The position numbers were made by a program, and so were the translations under genes. The notes below the pieces were generated by a model, which worked only from the letters and a program-made list of their open reading frames with translations, did no database searches and had not been told where the DNA came from. Positions 1-6,139 of a DNA stretch of 36,133 nt are shown here, piece by piece (positions within the stretch are counted from its first letter, which is position 1; the number at the start of each line of letters is the position of its first letter). The DNA is from a virus, in the IMG/VR virus record IMGVR_UViG_3300025646_000156, positions 1 through 36,133 of that record. One strand, written 5' to 3'.

Positions 1-2
1 CT

Positions 3-170
3 GTGGTGCGCTGCACCTACGGCACCAACGCGGTGACCGTTCGCATCAATGATCGAGGTCCGTTCGTTAATGGCAGGACCATTGATCTTTCTCGTGCAGC
101 ATTTGCCCGACTGTGCGATGTGGATAAAGGGCTCATCAAAGTAAACATCGAGATAAAAGAACACAAATAA
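3..170 (+). CDS. RlpA-like double-psi beta-barrel protein, C-terminal part (5' end outside window)
   Basis: The open frame enters from the left edge and ends at TAA 168-170, giving 55 residues. It contains the RlpA-type block VRINDRGPFVNGRTIDLSRA, including the Asp of NDRGP and the IDLS strand, and ends in a short lysine-rich tail. RlpA proteins carry a double-psi beta-barrel fold; some are lytic transglycosylases acting on peptidoglycan stripped of stem peptides. In a phage it could be a cell-wall-degrading lysis or entry protein, but with most of the gene missing this is an inference. The stop codon overlaps the start of the next gene (TAATG), so the two are probably co-translated. Confidence 0.75.
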   Translation: MVRCTYGTNAVTVRINDRGPFVNGRTIDLSRAAFARLCDVDKGLIKVNIEIKEHK

Positions 171-427
171 TGAGAGCAATCATCGAGACGAGAGGAATAA
201 GGACAGGTAGCAGCAAATACACACGCCCCAGCAAATACGTTGCGGTTCAGCTGGTGCCTGATGGAGTGGAGCCACTGACTGCACTGCGCAGTGATGTGGC
301 AGCGAAGCGTGGCATACAGATCATCCATTGCGGTGAGTATTACTGGAACAGCCTCGGGCCGCGCTCAATGTATGCAAAGGCGATGGCTAAGGCTAAGGCG
401 ATTGTCGCTGAGCACAACGGTAAATAA
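170..427 (+). CDS. Small phage protein of unknown function (85 aa)
   Basis: The ATG overlaps the stop of the RlpA-like gene (TAATG at 168-172), which supports this start. The product is basic, with an N-terminal part rich in R/G/S/K and a C-terminal helix made of MAKAKAI-type repeats. It has no signal peptide or membrane segment. I recall similar short proteins in other phages but no assigned function. It is the last plus-strand gene before the convergent integrase, and a strong hairpin separates the two. Confidence 0.6.
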   Translation: MRAIIETRGIRTGSSKYTRPSKYVAVQLVPDGVEPLTALRSDVAAKRGIQIIHCGEYYWNSLGPRSMYAKAMAKAKAIVAEHNGK

Positions 428-487
428 AACTGTGCGGAGATTGTGCGGAAGAGTGTCAGTCTCTTTAGCCATCACGCTACCAACGGT

Positions 488-514
488 CGTGCACAGGTTT
501 CAACCCTGTGCACG
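488..514. terminator. Hairpin between convergent genes, possible bidirectional terminator
   Basis: A perfect 10-bp inverted repeat (CGTGCACAGG / CCTGTGCACG) with a 7-base loop lies between the 170-427 gene and the integrase. The integrase stop codon (500-502 on the minus strand) falls within the loop. No clear T-run follows on either strand, so it is not a classic intrinsic terminator. It could also be a protein-binding palindrome or a block to convergent transcription. Confidence 0.45.
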
Positions 515-1339
515 ATTAAGCTCAGGTGGTTGCTCCTCTGTTTTTATCACTTGAGGAAGTGACAGGCAGGGGGCGACCACTTTGGCATTCTTAGCATACG
601 CCCTGTGGATAGCAGCTGAGTTGTGACCGAGAGCCACCATTGCCAGCCGTTCGGGGATGCCCATCTCAAACGCACGTTCAGCCCACGCATACCGATAACT
701 GTGCAGGGTGACACCTTCGATTCCCACCCGCTTGCATGCTCTTCGAAAGATGCCAGCTCGATCCTTGCTCTCAAGCTTCTGTATGCCGGGGAGGAAGTAT
801 CCAGTGCTCCTGCCACATGCAGCTGAGTGAAGGCTGGTGAGCAGTTCCTCAGACACACGCAGTGCTGCACGCTGACCTGTCTTCTGCCGGTGGTATTCAA
901 TCACGTTACCTTCCAGCTTCTCAATGCGGAACGAGGCAGCGTCAGCCTGTGCTGCACCTGTCTCCCATAGTACCTGAAGGAAGAGCTTCCAACGCCACGT
1001 GCGCAGGTTTGAAACCAACATGCGGTGTTCAGCCTCGGTGATGGCACGCTTCTGTTCCTTATGAATTTTGGGCCAGTGTTTCTTTGGCAGGATGTGGTGA
1101 CCGATGGCTCCGATGTCCAGTGCCAGCGTCTGTAATGCTGCCAGATATACCTGTGTCATCTGCCCTCCTTTTTGGATTAATTCCAGAAAGTCTGAGCCCG
1201 TGGTGTCAGCTACCGGCATGCGCTTGAAGTCATGCCACCTCTTCTGTTTGAACTCGTTAAGCTTCCTGTCCTTTGTGGCCTGCTTGCCGTTGGCGCAGAA
1301 GATTTGTATGAGATTATCCCAAGTCATTTGCTTACTCAT
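500..1339 (-). CDS. int: Tyrosine recombinase (phage integrase)
   Basis: 279 aa. It catalyses site-specific recombination between attP and a host attB. Visible motifs are K153 (QKTGQ), H213-x-x-R216 (LHSYRYAW), H239 (ALGHNS) and the presumed nucleophile Y248 (HRAYAK). The position where the first catalytic Arg is normally found (TGLRxSEL) reads TGAAQAD at 127-133, so that Arg is not apparent. From memory, the C-terminal block is typical of integrases in Verrucomicrobiota. The start is ATG 1337-1339, with AGGG a few bases upstream; an alternative Met lies at residue 5. The gene is transcribed toward the left edge. A truncated tRNA-like sequence lies about 80 bp upstream of its start, as expected for an int/attP pair. 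Confidence 0.9.
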   Translation of the reverse strand: MSKQMTWDNLIQIFCANGKQATKDRKLNEFKQKRWHDFKRMPVADTTGSDFLELIQKGGQMTQVYLAALQTLALDIGAIGHHILPKKHWPKIHKEQKRAITEAEHRMLVSNLRTWRWKLFLQVLWETGAAQADAASFRIEKLEGNVIEYHRQKTGQRAALRVSEELLTSLHSAACGRSTGYFLPGIQKLESKDRAGIFRRACKRVGIEGVTLHSYRYAWAERAFEMGIPERLAMVALGHNSAAIHRAYAKNAKVVAPCLSLPQVIKTEEQPPELNRAQG

Positions 1340-1418
1340 CGTGATGCCCTTTATGGTTTTTATTGTTGCATTGGTTTACTGTGATGCGTAGCTTCGGCGT
1401 TGCTTACTCGCAACAAAC

Positions 1419-1482
1419 GCACGCTTAGCTCAGTGGTAGAGCACTGCCTTCACACGGCAGGTGTCGCAGGTTCGAACCCGAC
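1419..1482 (+). other. attP: Truncated tRNA-Val(CAC)-like sequence, probable attP core
   Basis: The D arm (1428-1442 region), the anticodon stem CTGCC/GGCAG around loop TTCACAC (anticodon CAC at 1451-1453), the variable loop and the 5' T stem plus TTCGAAC T loop are all present. After 1478 the similarity stops: the 3' T stem reads CCGAC instead of pairing with GCAGG, and the 3' acceptor side AATTATT cannot pair with GCACGCT (1419-1425). It therefore cannot fold as a full tRNA. Its position between the integrase and the early genes fits an attachment site derived from a host tRNA-Val gene, with sequence identity ending in the T arm. Confidence 0.65.
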
Positions 1483-1531
1483 AATTATTCACGGTGACGT
1501 GACACTTTCGGTTAAGCTTTGAACGATTTAA

Positions 1532-1747
1532 GTGTGGCGATCCGTGCTGAATCTTCCTAATATAAATAGCGTGATCAACAACTACCAACCTGTTACCCTT
1601 TCTGGACACGCTTCCGCTTACCTTTTGGAGCTGGCGAATCTTTGGGGAATGGCTCCCAGCGAGGCGTTAAATTACCTAATCGCTGCTGCTCCAGATGTTC
1701 CTTTTCAATCCAGTAGTTTATCAGATCAGTCTTCGAATACAAACTAG
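1532..1747 (+). CDS. Possible ribbon-helix-helix protein (71 aa)
   Basis: A GTG-started frame. Residues about 18-54 have an RHH-like pattern: a short strand (QPVTLSG), a helix (ASAYLLELANLWG), a turn and a second helix (PSEALNYLIAAA). This is an inference from pattern only. Its 3' part overlaps the 3' part of the minus-strand RHH gene by 155 bp, so one of the two reading frames could be accidental; the minus-strand gene has the stronger claim. No clear ribosome binding site is seen. If real, it could be a DNA-binding regulator near the attachment site. Confidence 0.35.
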   Translation: MWRSVLNLPNINSVINNYQPVTLSGHASAYLLELANLWGMAPSEALNYLIAAAPDVPFQSSSLSDQSSNTN

Positions 1748-1853
1748 CTGCTGACAGTTGGTTAAGCTTTTCAACAACATCTCTGTGCAAGTAAAAGGTC
1801 TGAGACCTTTTGTTGGGGTCGCGTCTTTTATTCGGGTCAGTCTCGTGGCTCAT
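1593..1853 (-). CDS. Ribbon-helix-helix transcriptional regulator (86 aa)
   Basis: The start is taken at ATG 1851-1853, giving MSHETDPNKR...; the frame stays open upstream but with less plausible sequence. Residues about 14-55 follow the RHH pattern: strand QTFYLH, helix DVVEKLNQLSAAS, turn, then helix SKTDLINYWIEKEHLEQ. The C-terminal 30 residues are proline- and lysine-rich. RHH proteins bind operators as dimers through the N-terminal strand and often repress their own promoter. The gene is divergent from the early rightward genes, with a shared AT-rich control region (1854-1990) between them, which suits a lysogeny or early-gene repressor. Confidence 0.6.
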   Translation of the reverse strand: MSHETDPNKRRDPNKRSQTFYLHRDVVEKLNQLSAASLYSKTDLINYWIEKEHLEQQRLGNLTPRWEPFPKDSPAPKGKRKRVQKG

Positions 1854-1927
1854 ATGGTTCTTTTCTCGGTTACGTGATGCACCCCCAACCTGCCACACTG
1901 GAAATTATATTCAATTATATTTTGAAA

Positions 1928-1956
1928 TTGACGCAACCAACACACAATGTTACTGT
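1928..1956 (+). promoter_or_regulatory. Candidate early rightward promoter
   Basis: TTGACG (1928-1933), a 17-base spacer and TACTGT (1951-1956) resemble a sigma-70 promoter reading toward the early genes. The -35 is a good match and the -10 is only fair. It lies in the divergent region between the minus-strand RHH gene and the plus-strand RHH gene at 1991. A TATAAT on the minus strand at 1904-1909 may serve the opposite direction, but its -35 is poor. Confidence 0.4.
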
Positions 1957-1968
1957 GTCATTACACAG
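1953..1968. promoter_or_regulatory. Palindromic operator candidate overlapping the -10
   Basis: A perfect inverted repeat CTGTGT-CATT-ACACAG overlaps the -10 hexamer of the candidate early promoter. Its size and position fit an operator for a small dimeric repressor such as one of the neighbouring RHH proteins. Binding is inferred, not shown. Confidence 0.4.
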
Positions 1969-1990
1969 CACAACACAACACAAAACATCT

Positions 1991-2137
1991 ATGAGCACCG
2001 AACAGACTACCAAACGAAAACACCGCCTTATAATTGTAAACAAAACCACCCACTCAAGAGTCAAGCGATACGCTAAGAGTCTCGGGGTCACGATGCAGCA
2101 AGCAGCGAACAAGCTAATCAGGGAGGCATTAAAATGA
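1991..2137 (+). CDS. Ribbon-helix-helix-like small DNA-binding protein (48 aa)
   Basis: The start is ATG 1991-1993, directly after the promoter region. After a lysine-rich N-terminus the product has the RHH order: strand HRLIIVN, helix THSRVKRYAKSLG, turn, and helix TMQQAANKLIREALK. This matches the classic pattern in which the first helix ends in LG and the second begins at S/T. It is the first gene of the rightward early operon; its TGA overlaps the next ATG (ATGA at 2134-2137), so translation is probably coupled. It is likely an early regulator; the function is inferred. Confidence 0.55.
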   Translation: MSTEQTTKRKHRLIIVNKTTHSRVKRYAKSLGVTMQQAANKLIREALK

Positions 2138-2385
2138 ATGACGCTGAACTAAGGGACTCAGCACTGTGCCGTTTCGGGAAAGAGTTTCCTGAGAAATTTA
2201 ATGCCGGCATGCGAGAGCACAATCCGGATGGCACTAATGGGATGATGAGGATGACGGTTCCTCAGCTTATCACCGCAGCGAGAGAAGAAGTGTATGACCT
2301 CATGTCCTACCTCGAAGCACTCGAAAAGAAATTTCATGCAGCTGAAGCTGCGATGGAAATGAGAAACAACAACACAAAACAATAG
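2134..2385 (+). CDS. Small early phage protein (83 aa), unknown
   Basis: The start is set by the ATGA overlap with the preceding RHH gene. The product is mostly helical. Residues about 47-63 (AAREEVYDLMSYLEALE) loosely resemble the EExxDxxxYL helix of MazG-like nucleotide pyrophosphohydrolases seen in phages, but the protein is too short for the full fold, so I do not assign that activity. It precedes the ssDNA-binding-like gene by 15 bp in the same operon. Confidence 0.55.
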   Translation: MNDAELRDSALCRFGKEFPEKFNAGMREHNPDGTNGMMRMTVPQLITAAREEVYDLMSYLEALEKKFHAAEAAMEMRNNNTKQ

Positions 2386-2400
2386 AAAGAAGAACAAGAA

Positions 2401-2898
2401 ATGTTCATAAGCAACGAAACTAAAGCATCAAAAGACTTCCAACCCCACCCCAAAGGTCCAGCCAGAGGAGTGTGCGTGGAAGTAGTTACCACTAACAAGA
2501 AGACCGGCGAACCGTTCACCAAGACTGGTATGGATGGATCGGTGAAGTATCAGGTCATCTTCGTGTTCCAAACCGATAAGAAGGTTGAGACAGAGGAAGG
2601 TGTGTTTGAACCCTGCGTGCACTGGGAGTGGGTCAACATTCCTCAGAGCATTCAGAATGAGAACAGCAAACTTCACAAGCTGTTCGTCAACTGGGAGGTT
2701 CCTATTAAAGAGTATCCCACAAAGGAAGCTCTGGAGGATGAGGTTATTGGTCGACCTGCTTACCTCGTGTTCACGCACAACAAGTCTGAAAAAGATGGGC
2801 GCATCTATTCCAACCTTACCAGCTGCACTGCTGTCGATGATCCGAAGGATGCGTATGCTGCGGTTGATTACAAGCCCTACAATCAGGAGGCGTTTTAA
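2401..2898 (+). CDS. Phage ssDNA-binding / recombination accessory-like protein (165 aa)
   Basis: The layout resembles a widespread phage family found next to recombination nucleases. It has an N-terminal PKGPARGVCVEVV strand, a central KYQVIFVFQTDKKVE and HWEWVNIPQSIQNENSKLHKLFVNWE segment, and a C-terminal GRPAYLVFTHNKSEKDGRIYSN segment (equivalent to 'GkPC.l.v.H...dGk.Y'). Members are usually annotated as single-strand binding or of unknown function, probably with an OB-type beta fold. The next gene, which starts at the overlapping stop codon (TAATG), is a PD-(D/E)XK nuclease, which supports a role in replication or recombination. The acidic C-terminal tip typical of bacterial SSB is absent. 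Function rests on family recollection. Confidence 0.6.
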   Translation: MFISNETKASKDFQPHPKGPARGVCVEVVTTNKKTGEPFTKTGMDGSVKYQVIFVFQTDKKVETEEGVFEPCVHWEWVNIPQSIQNENSKLHKLFVNWEVPIKEYPTKEALEDEVIGRPAYLVFTHNKSEKDGRIYSNLTSCTAVDDPKDAYAAVDYKPYNQEAF

Positions 2899-3770
2899 TG
2901 TTTATCTCCGCTGAACCCCACACCAGAACCAGTAGAGAGTTAAGCGGAGACGAAGGGAGCCATTGGTATGATGCCAATGGCTCTCCTCATCACACCGTTA
3001 GAGCTGCATCCACTGGTGAGCTTCGCCCAACCACACTGCGTGACGCACGTAAGAACGGGTGGCTACCCAGCGTAACCACAGTTACGAAGGTGATGGCTAA
3101 CACATCGCTGGACAGGTGGAAACAGCAGCAGGTCATTGATGCTGCGTTTGATTACGCCACATCCGGAAGACCGTTGACTAGGGAGACGTTTGATCAGGCT
3201 GTCAGGAATGAGTCTCAGCGTATTATGGTGGACGCCCGTGCGTTCGGGTCAATGTTTCATAACGCTGTCGATGAATTCCACAGGACTGGTTTCCTGTCCG
3301 ATGACAGGGCTGAGGTTGCTCCACAGTTTGAGCAATACGTCAAATGGATCAGGGACAATGATGTGAAAATGATTGCCACTGAGTTTGTGGCAGTCAATAA
3401 CAGCCTCGGTTATGCAGGTCAGGTAGACGCTCTCGCTCGTGTGAATGGTAAGCTCACCCTGCTGGACTATAAGACACAGCGTGTCCGGACTGAGGAAGGC
3501 GCACCAGCCACTGCCAGTGACGTAAGCTTCTACCCGAGCTGGGCGCAGCAGCTGGCTGCTTACTGGTATGCTGATTGGGATTACAAGCCGAAGCGCAGAC
3601 CGGTGATCATGTCCGTTGTTATCAACTCGCTACAGCCTAACTACCCCATTGTAAAGGAGTGGTCTACCGCTGAGATAGACCAGCAATGGAAGCTGTTCAA
3701 AGCAAGCCTGAATCTTTGGAAGCTTGCTAAGAACTACGATCCAGTTAAGGCAAACAGGAATCCATTCTGA
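2898..3770 (+). CDS. PD-(D/E)XK exonuclease (RecB/Cas4-like)
   Basis: 290 aa. The nuclease core is visible: GSMFHNAVDEF supplies the upstream His/acidic helix, GYAGQVDAL gives the catalytic Asp, LTLLDYKTQ gives D-x-K, and QLAAYW is the QxxxY helix typical of RecB/Cas4/lambda-exonuclease-like proteins. Such proteins trim DNA ends for recombination or replication. It follows the ssDNA-binding-like gene with a TAATG overlap and precedes a second PD-(D/E)XK gene by 2 bp, giving a compact recombination block. All key residues look intact. Confidence 0.75.
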   Translation: MFISAEPHTRTSRELSGDEGSHWYDANGSPHHTVRAASTGELRPTTLRDARKNGWLPSVTTVTKVMANTSLDRWKQQQVIDAAFDYATSGRPLTRETFDQAVRNESQRIMVDARAFGSMFHNAVDEFHRTGFLSDDRAEVAPQFEQYVKWIRDNDVKMIATEFVAVNNSLGYAGQVDALARVNGKLTLLDYKTQRVRTEEGAPATASDVSFYPSWAQQLAAYWYADWDYKPKRRPVIMSVVINSLQPNYPIVKEWSTAEIDQQWKLFKASLNLWKLAKNYDPVKANRNPF

Positions 3771-3772
3771 TT

Positions 3773-4132
3773 ATGGGAAAATCACAGAGAGAAAAAGGGA
3801 AGAGGGGTGAGCGCATGTTTCGTGATGTCCTGCGTGCAGCCGGCTTCGATCCTGAGCACACCTACCGAACCCAGCAATACTCTGGTAAGGCAGCTGATGG
3901 CACGTCCAGCGATGTGACGTGTCGCCAGCTGCCATCACTTTACTGGGAGGTGAAGAACGTGGAGAGGCTGAACCTGTGGTCAGCATTCGCTCAAGCATCA
4001 AGCGACTGCCCTGATGGGCGCATGCCTATCGTGGCTCACACACGTAACCACCACCCGTTTCTAGTAACATTAAAAGCTGAGGACTTCTTGGAGATAGTCC
4101 GACGAAGCGACATCATTGAAGAGGTGGAATAA
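3773..4132 (+). CDS. Holliday-junction-resolvase-like PD-(D/E)XK nuclease (119 aa)
   Basis: The residue layout fits the small Hjc/resolvase-like phage nucleases: RGERMFRDVL (Glu in the first helix), GTSSDVTC (Asp), LYWEVKNVERLNLW (E-x-K) and AQASSDC followed by PIVAHTRN. These cut branched DNA during recombination or replication, or before packaging. The length is typical. The gene begins at ATG 3773, two bases after the preceding stop, and its TAA overlaps the initiator ATG (TAATG at 4130-4134). The exact substrate cannot be told from sequence. Confidence 0.7.
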   Translation: MGKSQREKGKRGERMFRDVLRAAGFDPEHTYRTQQYSGKAADGTSSDVTCRQLPSLYWEVKNVERLNLWSAFAQASSDCPDGRMPIVAHTRNHHPFLVTLKAEDFLEIVRRSDIIEEVE

Positions 4133-4731
4133 TGGCAATCAACACGCAACTGCTGGAAGGCATCGCCAGCTCGCCCGACCTGACACTTGGGGACAAGTTG
4201 ATCATCTCGGTATTCAAAGCCAACCCTCGTTGGTCAAAAAGAAACATTTCAAAGGTGCTCGGAACCAGTGAGAGAACGGTTCATCGGGCTATCGAGAAGT
4301 CAAAAAAGTATGACACCGGCGGCGTAGAGTGTGACGCCCGTGTCATACAGTATGACACCGGCGGCGCACAGTATGACACCCGTGTCACACAGTATGACAC
4401 CGGTGGCGTAGAGTATGACACCGGTGGCGCACGTAGTAGTAGTAGTAGTAGTAAAGAAGAAGAGAAGCCGAAGAGGAAGACGCCAACGAAGGAGGAGGTG
4501 ACGAAGTTCGCCTACCAGATGAGGAGGGGTGACCTCGCTGAAGAGTTCTTCGATCACTACGAGGAGAACGACTGGATACACAACGACACTCCTCTTATTC
4601 ACTGGAGAGCTATGTTCAGGGGCTGGGCTCGCAGGACGCCTATCGCTACCGAACCTGTCACCAATGGTTTTTCTTCAAAGGGTCGTCTCACTGCTGAGGA
4701 GGCGAGGTTCCAACAGGATAACAGTTACTAA
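4132..4731 (+). CDS. Replication initiator (lambda O-like organisation) with embedded iterons
   Basis: 199 aa. Residues about 20-58 form a helix-turn-helix (DKLIISVFKANPRWSKRNIS, then GTSERTVHRAIEKSK). Residues 60-101 are six tandem 7-residue repeats of the YDTGGxx type, followed by a serine run, a charged linker, and a C-terminal domain (about 122-170) containing FFDHYEENDW and LIHWRAMFRGWARR. That last pattern is common in phage replisome organisers that contact helicases. The repeat is the protein image of six 21-bp DNA iterons. The gene directly precedes a DnaB-type helicase, as O precedes P in lambda or gene 18 precedes 12 in P22. The best reading is an initiator that binds iterons within its own gene. 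No sequence match to lambda O itself is claimed. Confidence 0.7.
   Translation: MAINTQLLEGIASSPDLTLGDKLIISVFKANPRWSKRNISKVLGTSERTVHRAIEKSKKYDTGGVECDARVIQYDTGGAQYDTRVTQYDTGGVEYDTGGARSSSSSSKEEEKPKRKTPTKEEVTKFAYQMRRGDLAEEFFDHYEENDWIHNDTPLIHWRAMFRGWARRTPIATEPVTNGFSSKGRLTAEEARFQQDNSY
4308..4433 (+). repeat. ori: Six 21-bp iterons, candidate replication origin
   Basis: Direct copies of GTATGACACC begin at 4308, 4329 (degenerate, GTGTGACGCC), 4350, 4371, 4392 and 4413, exactly 21 bp apart, which is about two helical turns. Units 2 and 4 end in the inverted half (GTGTCATAC, GTGTCACAC), so they form near-perfect palindromes with the next unit at 4340-4358 and 4382-4400. A GTA x7 run (4433-4453) and a purine-rich strand (4453-4478 region) follow on the right. 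Regular iterons inside an initiator gene, followed by a strand-biased tract, are the layout of the lambdoid origin. Confidence 0.75.
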
Positions 4732-4761
4732 TGCATCAGTGTAACTACACGTAATAACGAG

Positions 4762-6135
4762 ATGAGCACATACAACATACCACACGATCAGGCAGCGGAG
4801 CTTGCTGCCATAGGAGCTGCGGTGCAGGGGAAATACAACGACCTCGCTGCATTCGGGATTAACTCAGACCACTTCCATCACTTTAAATGCAGGATAATGT
4901 GGGAGGAGATGGTCGCAATGGACCGAGAAGGGGTGCCTATCGGCGTTGAAACCCTCTGCCACAGGTTTGTGGGTGCAGATAAAATAAACAGCCCCACAAT
5001 AGTCGATGTGAACCACGCAGTCGATGCCTGTCCTACCACTATAAGTTGGCTCTATTGGGCTGAGATGGTGGAGAGCAAACGGAAAGCTAGAGTAATACAG
5101 GAAGCAGGGCTCAAGCTCGCACAGACGAGCGGTGAGTGCGACAATCTCGATGATCTCGTCGCCACTGCTGAAACAGTTATCTACAGTTTGAATCAATCTA
5201 TCACCACTGCAACAGGTGACAGGAAAGAATCCTTCCAGCGAGTCATCGGGATGCTGGAGGAAGCACACAGCGGTAAGAAGGTGGGGATACCAACAGGGTT
5301 CCCATCCATTGACCGTATCCTCGGAGGGATGCGTGGCGGACAGCTACTCGTCTTAGCTGCGCGTCCCTCCGTAGGTAAGTCGGCTATCGCCGGCAACATC
5401 GCAGAAAACCTCGTGCTACAGGATGTGCCGGTAGGCTTCTTCAGTTACGAAATGACACAGGATGAGCTTAACATGCGCATGCTTAGCAGCGTGTCAGACA
5501 CGAACCTTACTGGTGACATCCTGAACCAGAATGCTGACGAGCAGGGCAGGCTGGCAACAATGGCAAAGGCATCGTCTAGGGTTGTCGATCTGTGCAAAGC
5601 CCCTATCCATATAATCGACAACCCATCACTGACAGTAAACCAGATCAGAGCACACGCTCGTAGGCTGGTTAAGGATTACGGAGTGAAGCTGCTAATCATT
5701 GATTACATCCAGCTAATCAAGCCCGGTGTAGATGAGGGCAGGAAGGACAGGCACCTCCAGATCGCAGCTATTACTGGAGGGCTGAAGCAGCTGGCAATGG
5801 AGCTGAACATACCGATCTTAGGGCTGGCGCAGCTGAGCCGAGAGGCTGAGAAGTTCGCCGGCAAACGACCAACGATGAGCATGCTGAGGGAATCAGGCAG
5901 CATTGAGCAGGATGCTGATGTGGTGATGTTCCTTTACTGCGCTGACACATCAATGTTTGAAGGGCCGAACACACTGCTCAACGTGGCAGTAGGGAAGAAC
6001 AGGTCGGGCAGGTTAGGCGACACTGAGCTAGTGCTGGTCCGGAATAAGACACGATTTGAGGAGGCGACTGAACCTCACCACGAGGAGTGGTTAAACAGAA
6101 GAAGAGCAGAACAAGTAGAGCGAGAAGGCAGGTAG
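4762..6135 (+). CDS. dnaB: Replicative DNA helicase, DnaB type
   Basis: 457 aa, near the usual DnaB length. The N-terminal helical domain (about 1-150) is followed by a RecA-type ATPase: GIPTGFPSIDRILGGMRGGQ, Walker A ARPSVGKS (200-207), FSYEM with catalytic Glu 230, and Walker B LLIIDYIQL (about 310-318), then QLSREAEK and DADVVMFLYC. It unwinds DNA 5' to 3' as a hexamer at the fork. It lies 30 bp after the initiator, which probably recruits it to the iterons. As no primase or polymerase gene is visible in the window, host DnaG and Pol III are presumably used. Confidence 0.95.
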   Translation: MSTYNIPHDQAAELAAIGAAVQGKYNDLAAFGINSDHFHHFKCRIMWEEMVAMDREGVPIGVETLCHRFVGADKINSPTIVDVNHAVDACPTTISWLYWAEMVESKRKARVIQEAGLKLAQTSGECDNLDDLVATAETVIYSLNQSITTATGDRKESFQRVIGMLEEAHSGKKVGIPTGFPSIDRILGGMRGGQLLVLAARPSVGKSAIAGNIAENLVLQDVPVGFFSYEMTQDELNMRMLSSVSDTNLTGDILNQNADEQGRLATMAKASSRVVDLCKAPIHIIDNPSLTVNQIRAHARRLVKDYGVKLLIIDYIQLIKPGVDEGRKDRHLQIAAITGGLKQLAMELNIPILGLAQLSREAEKFAGKRPTMSMLRESGSIEQDADVVMFLYCADTSMFEGPNTLLNVAVGKNRSGRLGDTELVLVRNKTRFEEATEPHHEEWLNRRRAEQVEREGR

Positions 6136-6139
6136 AGCT

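Noticed and set aside
1419-1490. Functional tRNA-Val
   Set aside because: The 3' half of the T stem and the 3' acceptor strand do not pair with their partners, so it cannot form a mature tRNA; treated as an attachment-site relic.
2134-2385. MazG-like nucleotide pyrophosphohydrolase
   Set aside because: Only one helix resembles the family and the metal-binding ExxE pairs are incomplete, so no enzyme activity is assigned.
4308-4433. CRISPR array
   Set aside because: The 21-bp units are contiguous, with no unique spacers, and lie inside an intact coding frame next to a helicase gene.
4300-4602. Minus-strand frame of 100 aa across the iterons
   Set aside because: It only mirrors the repeats of the initiator gene and gives low-complexity leucine- and threonine-rich sequence with no neighbours on that strand.
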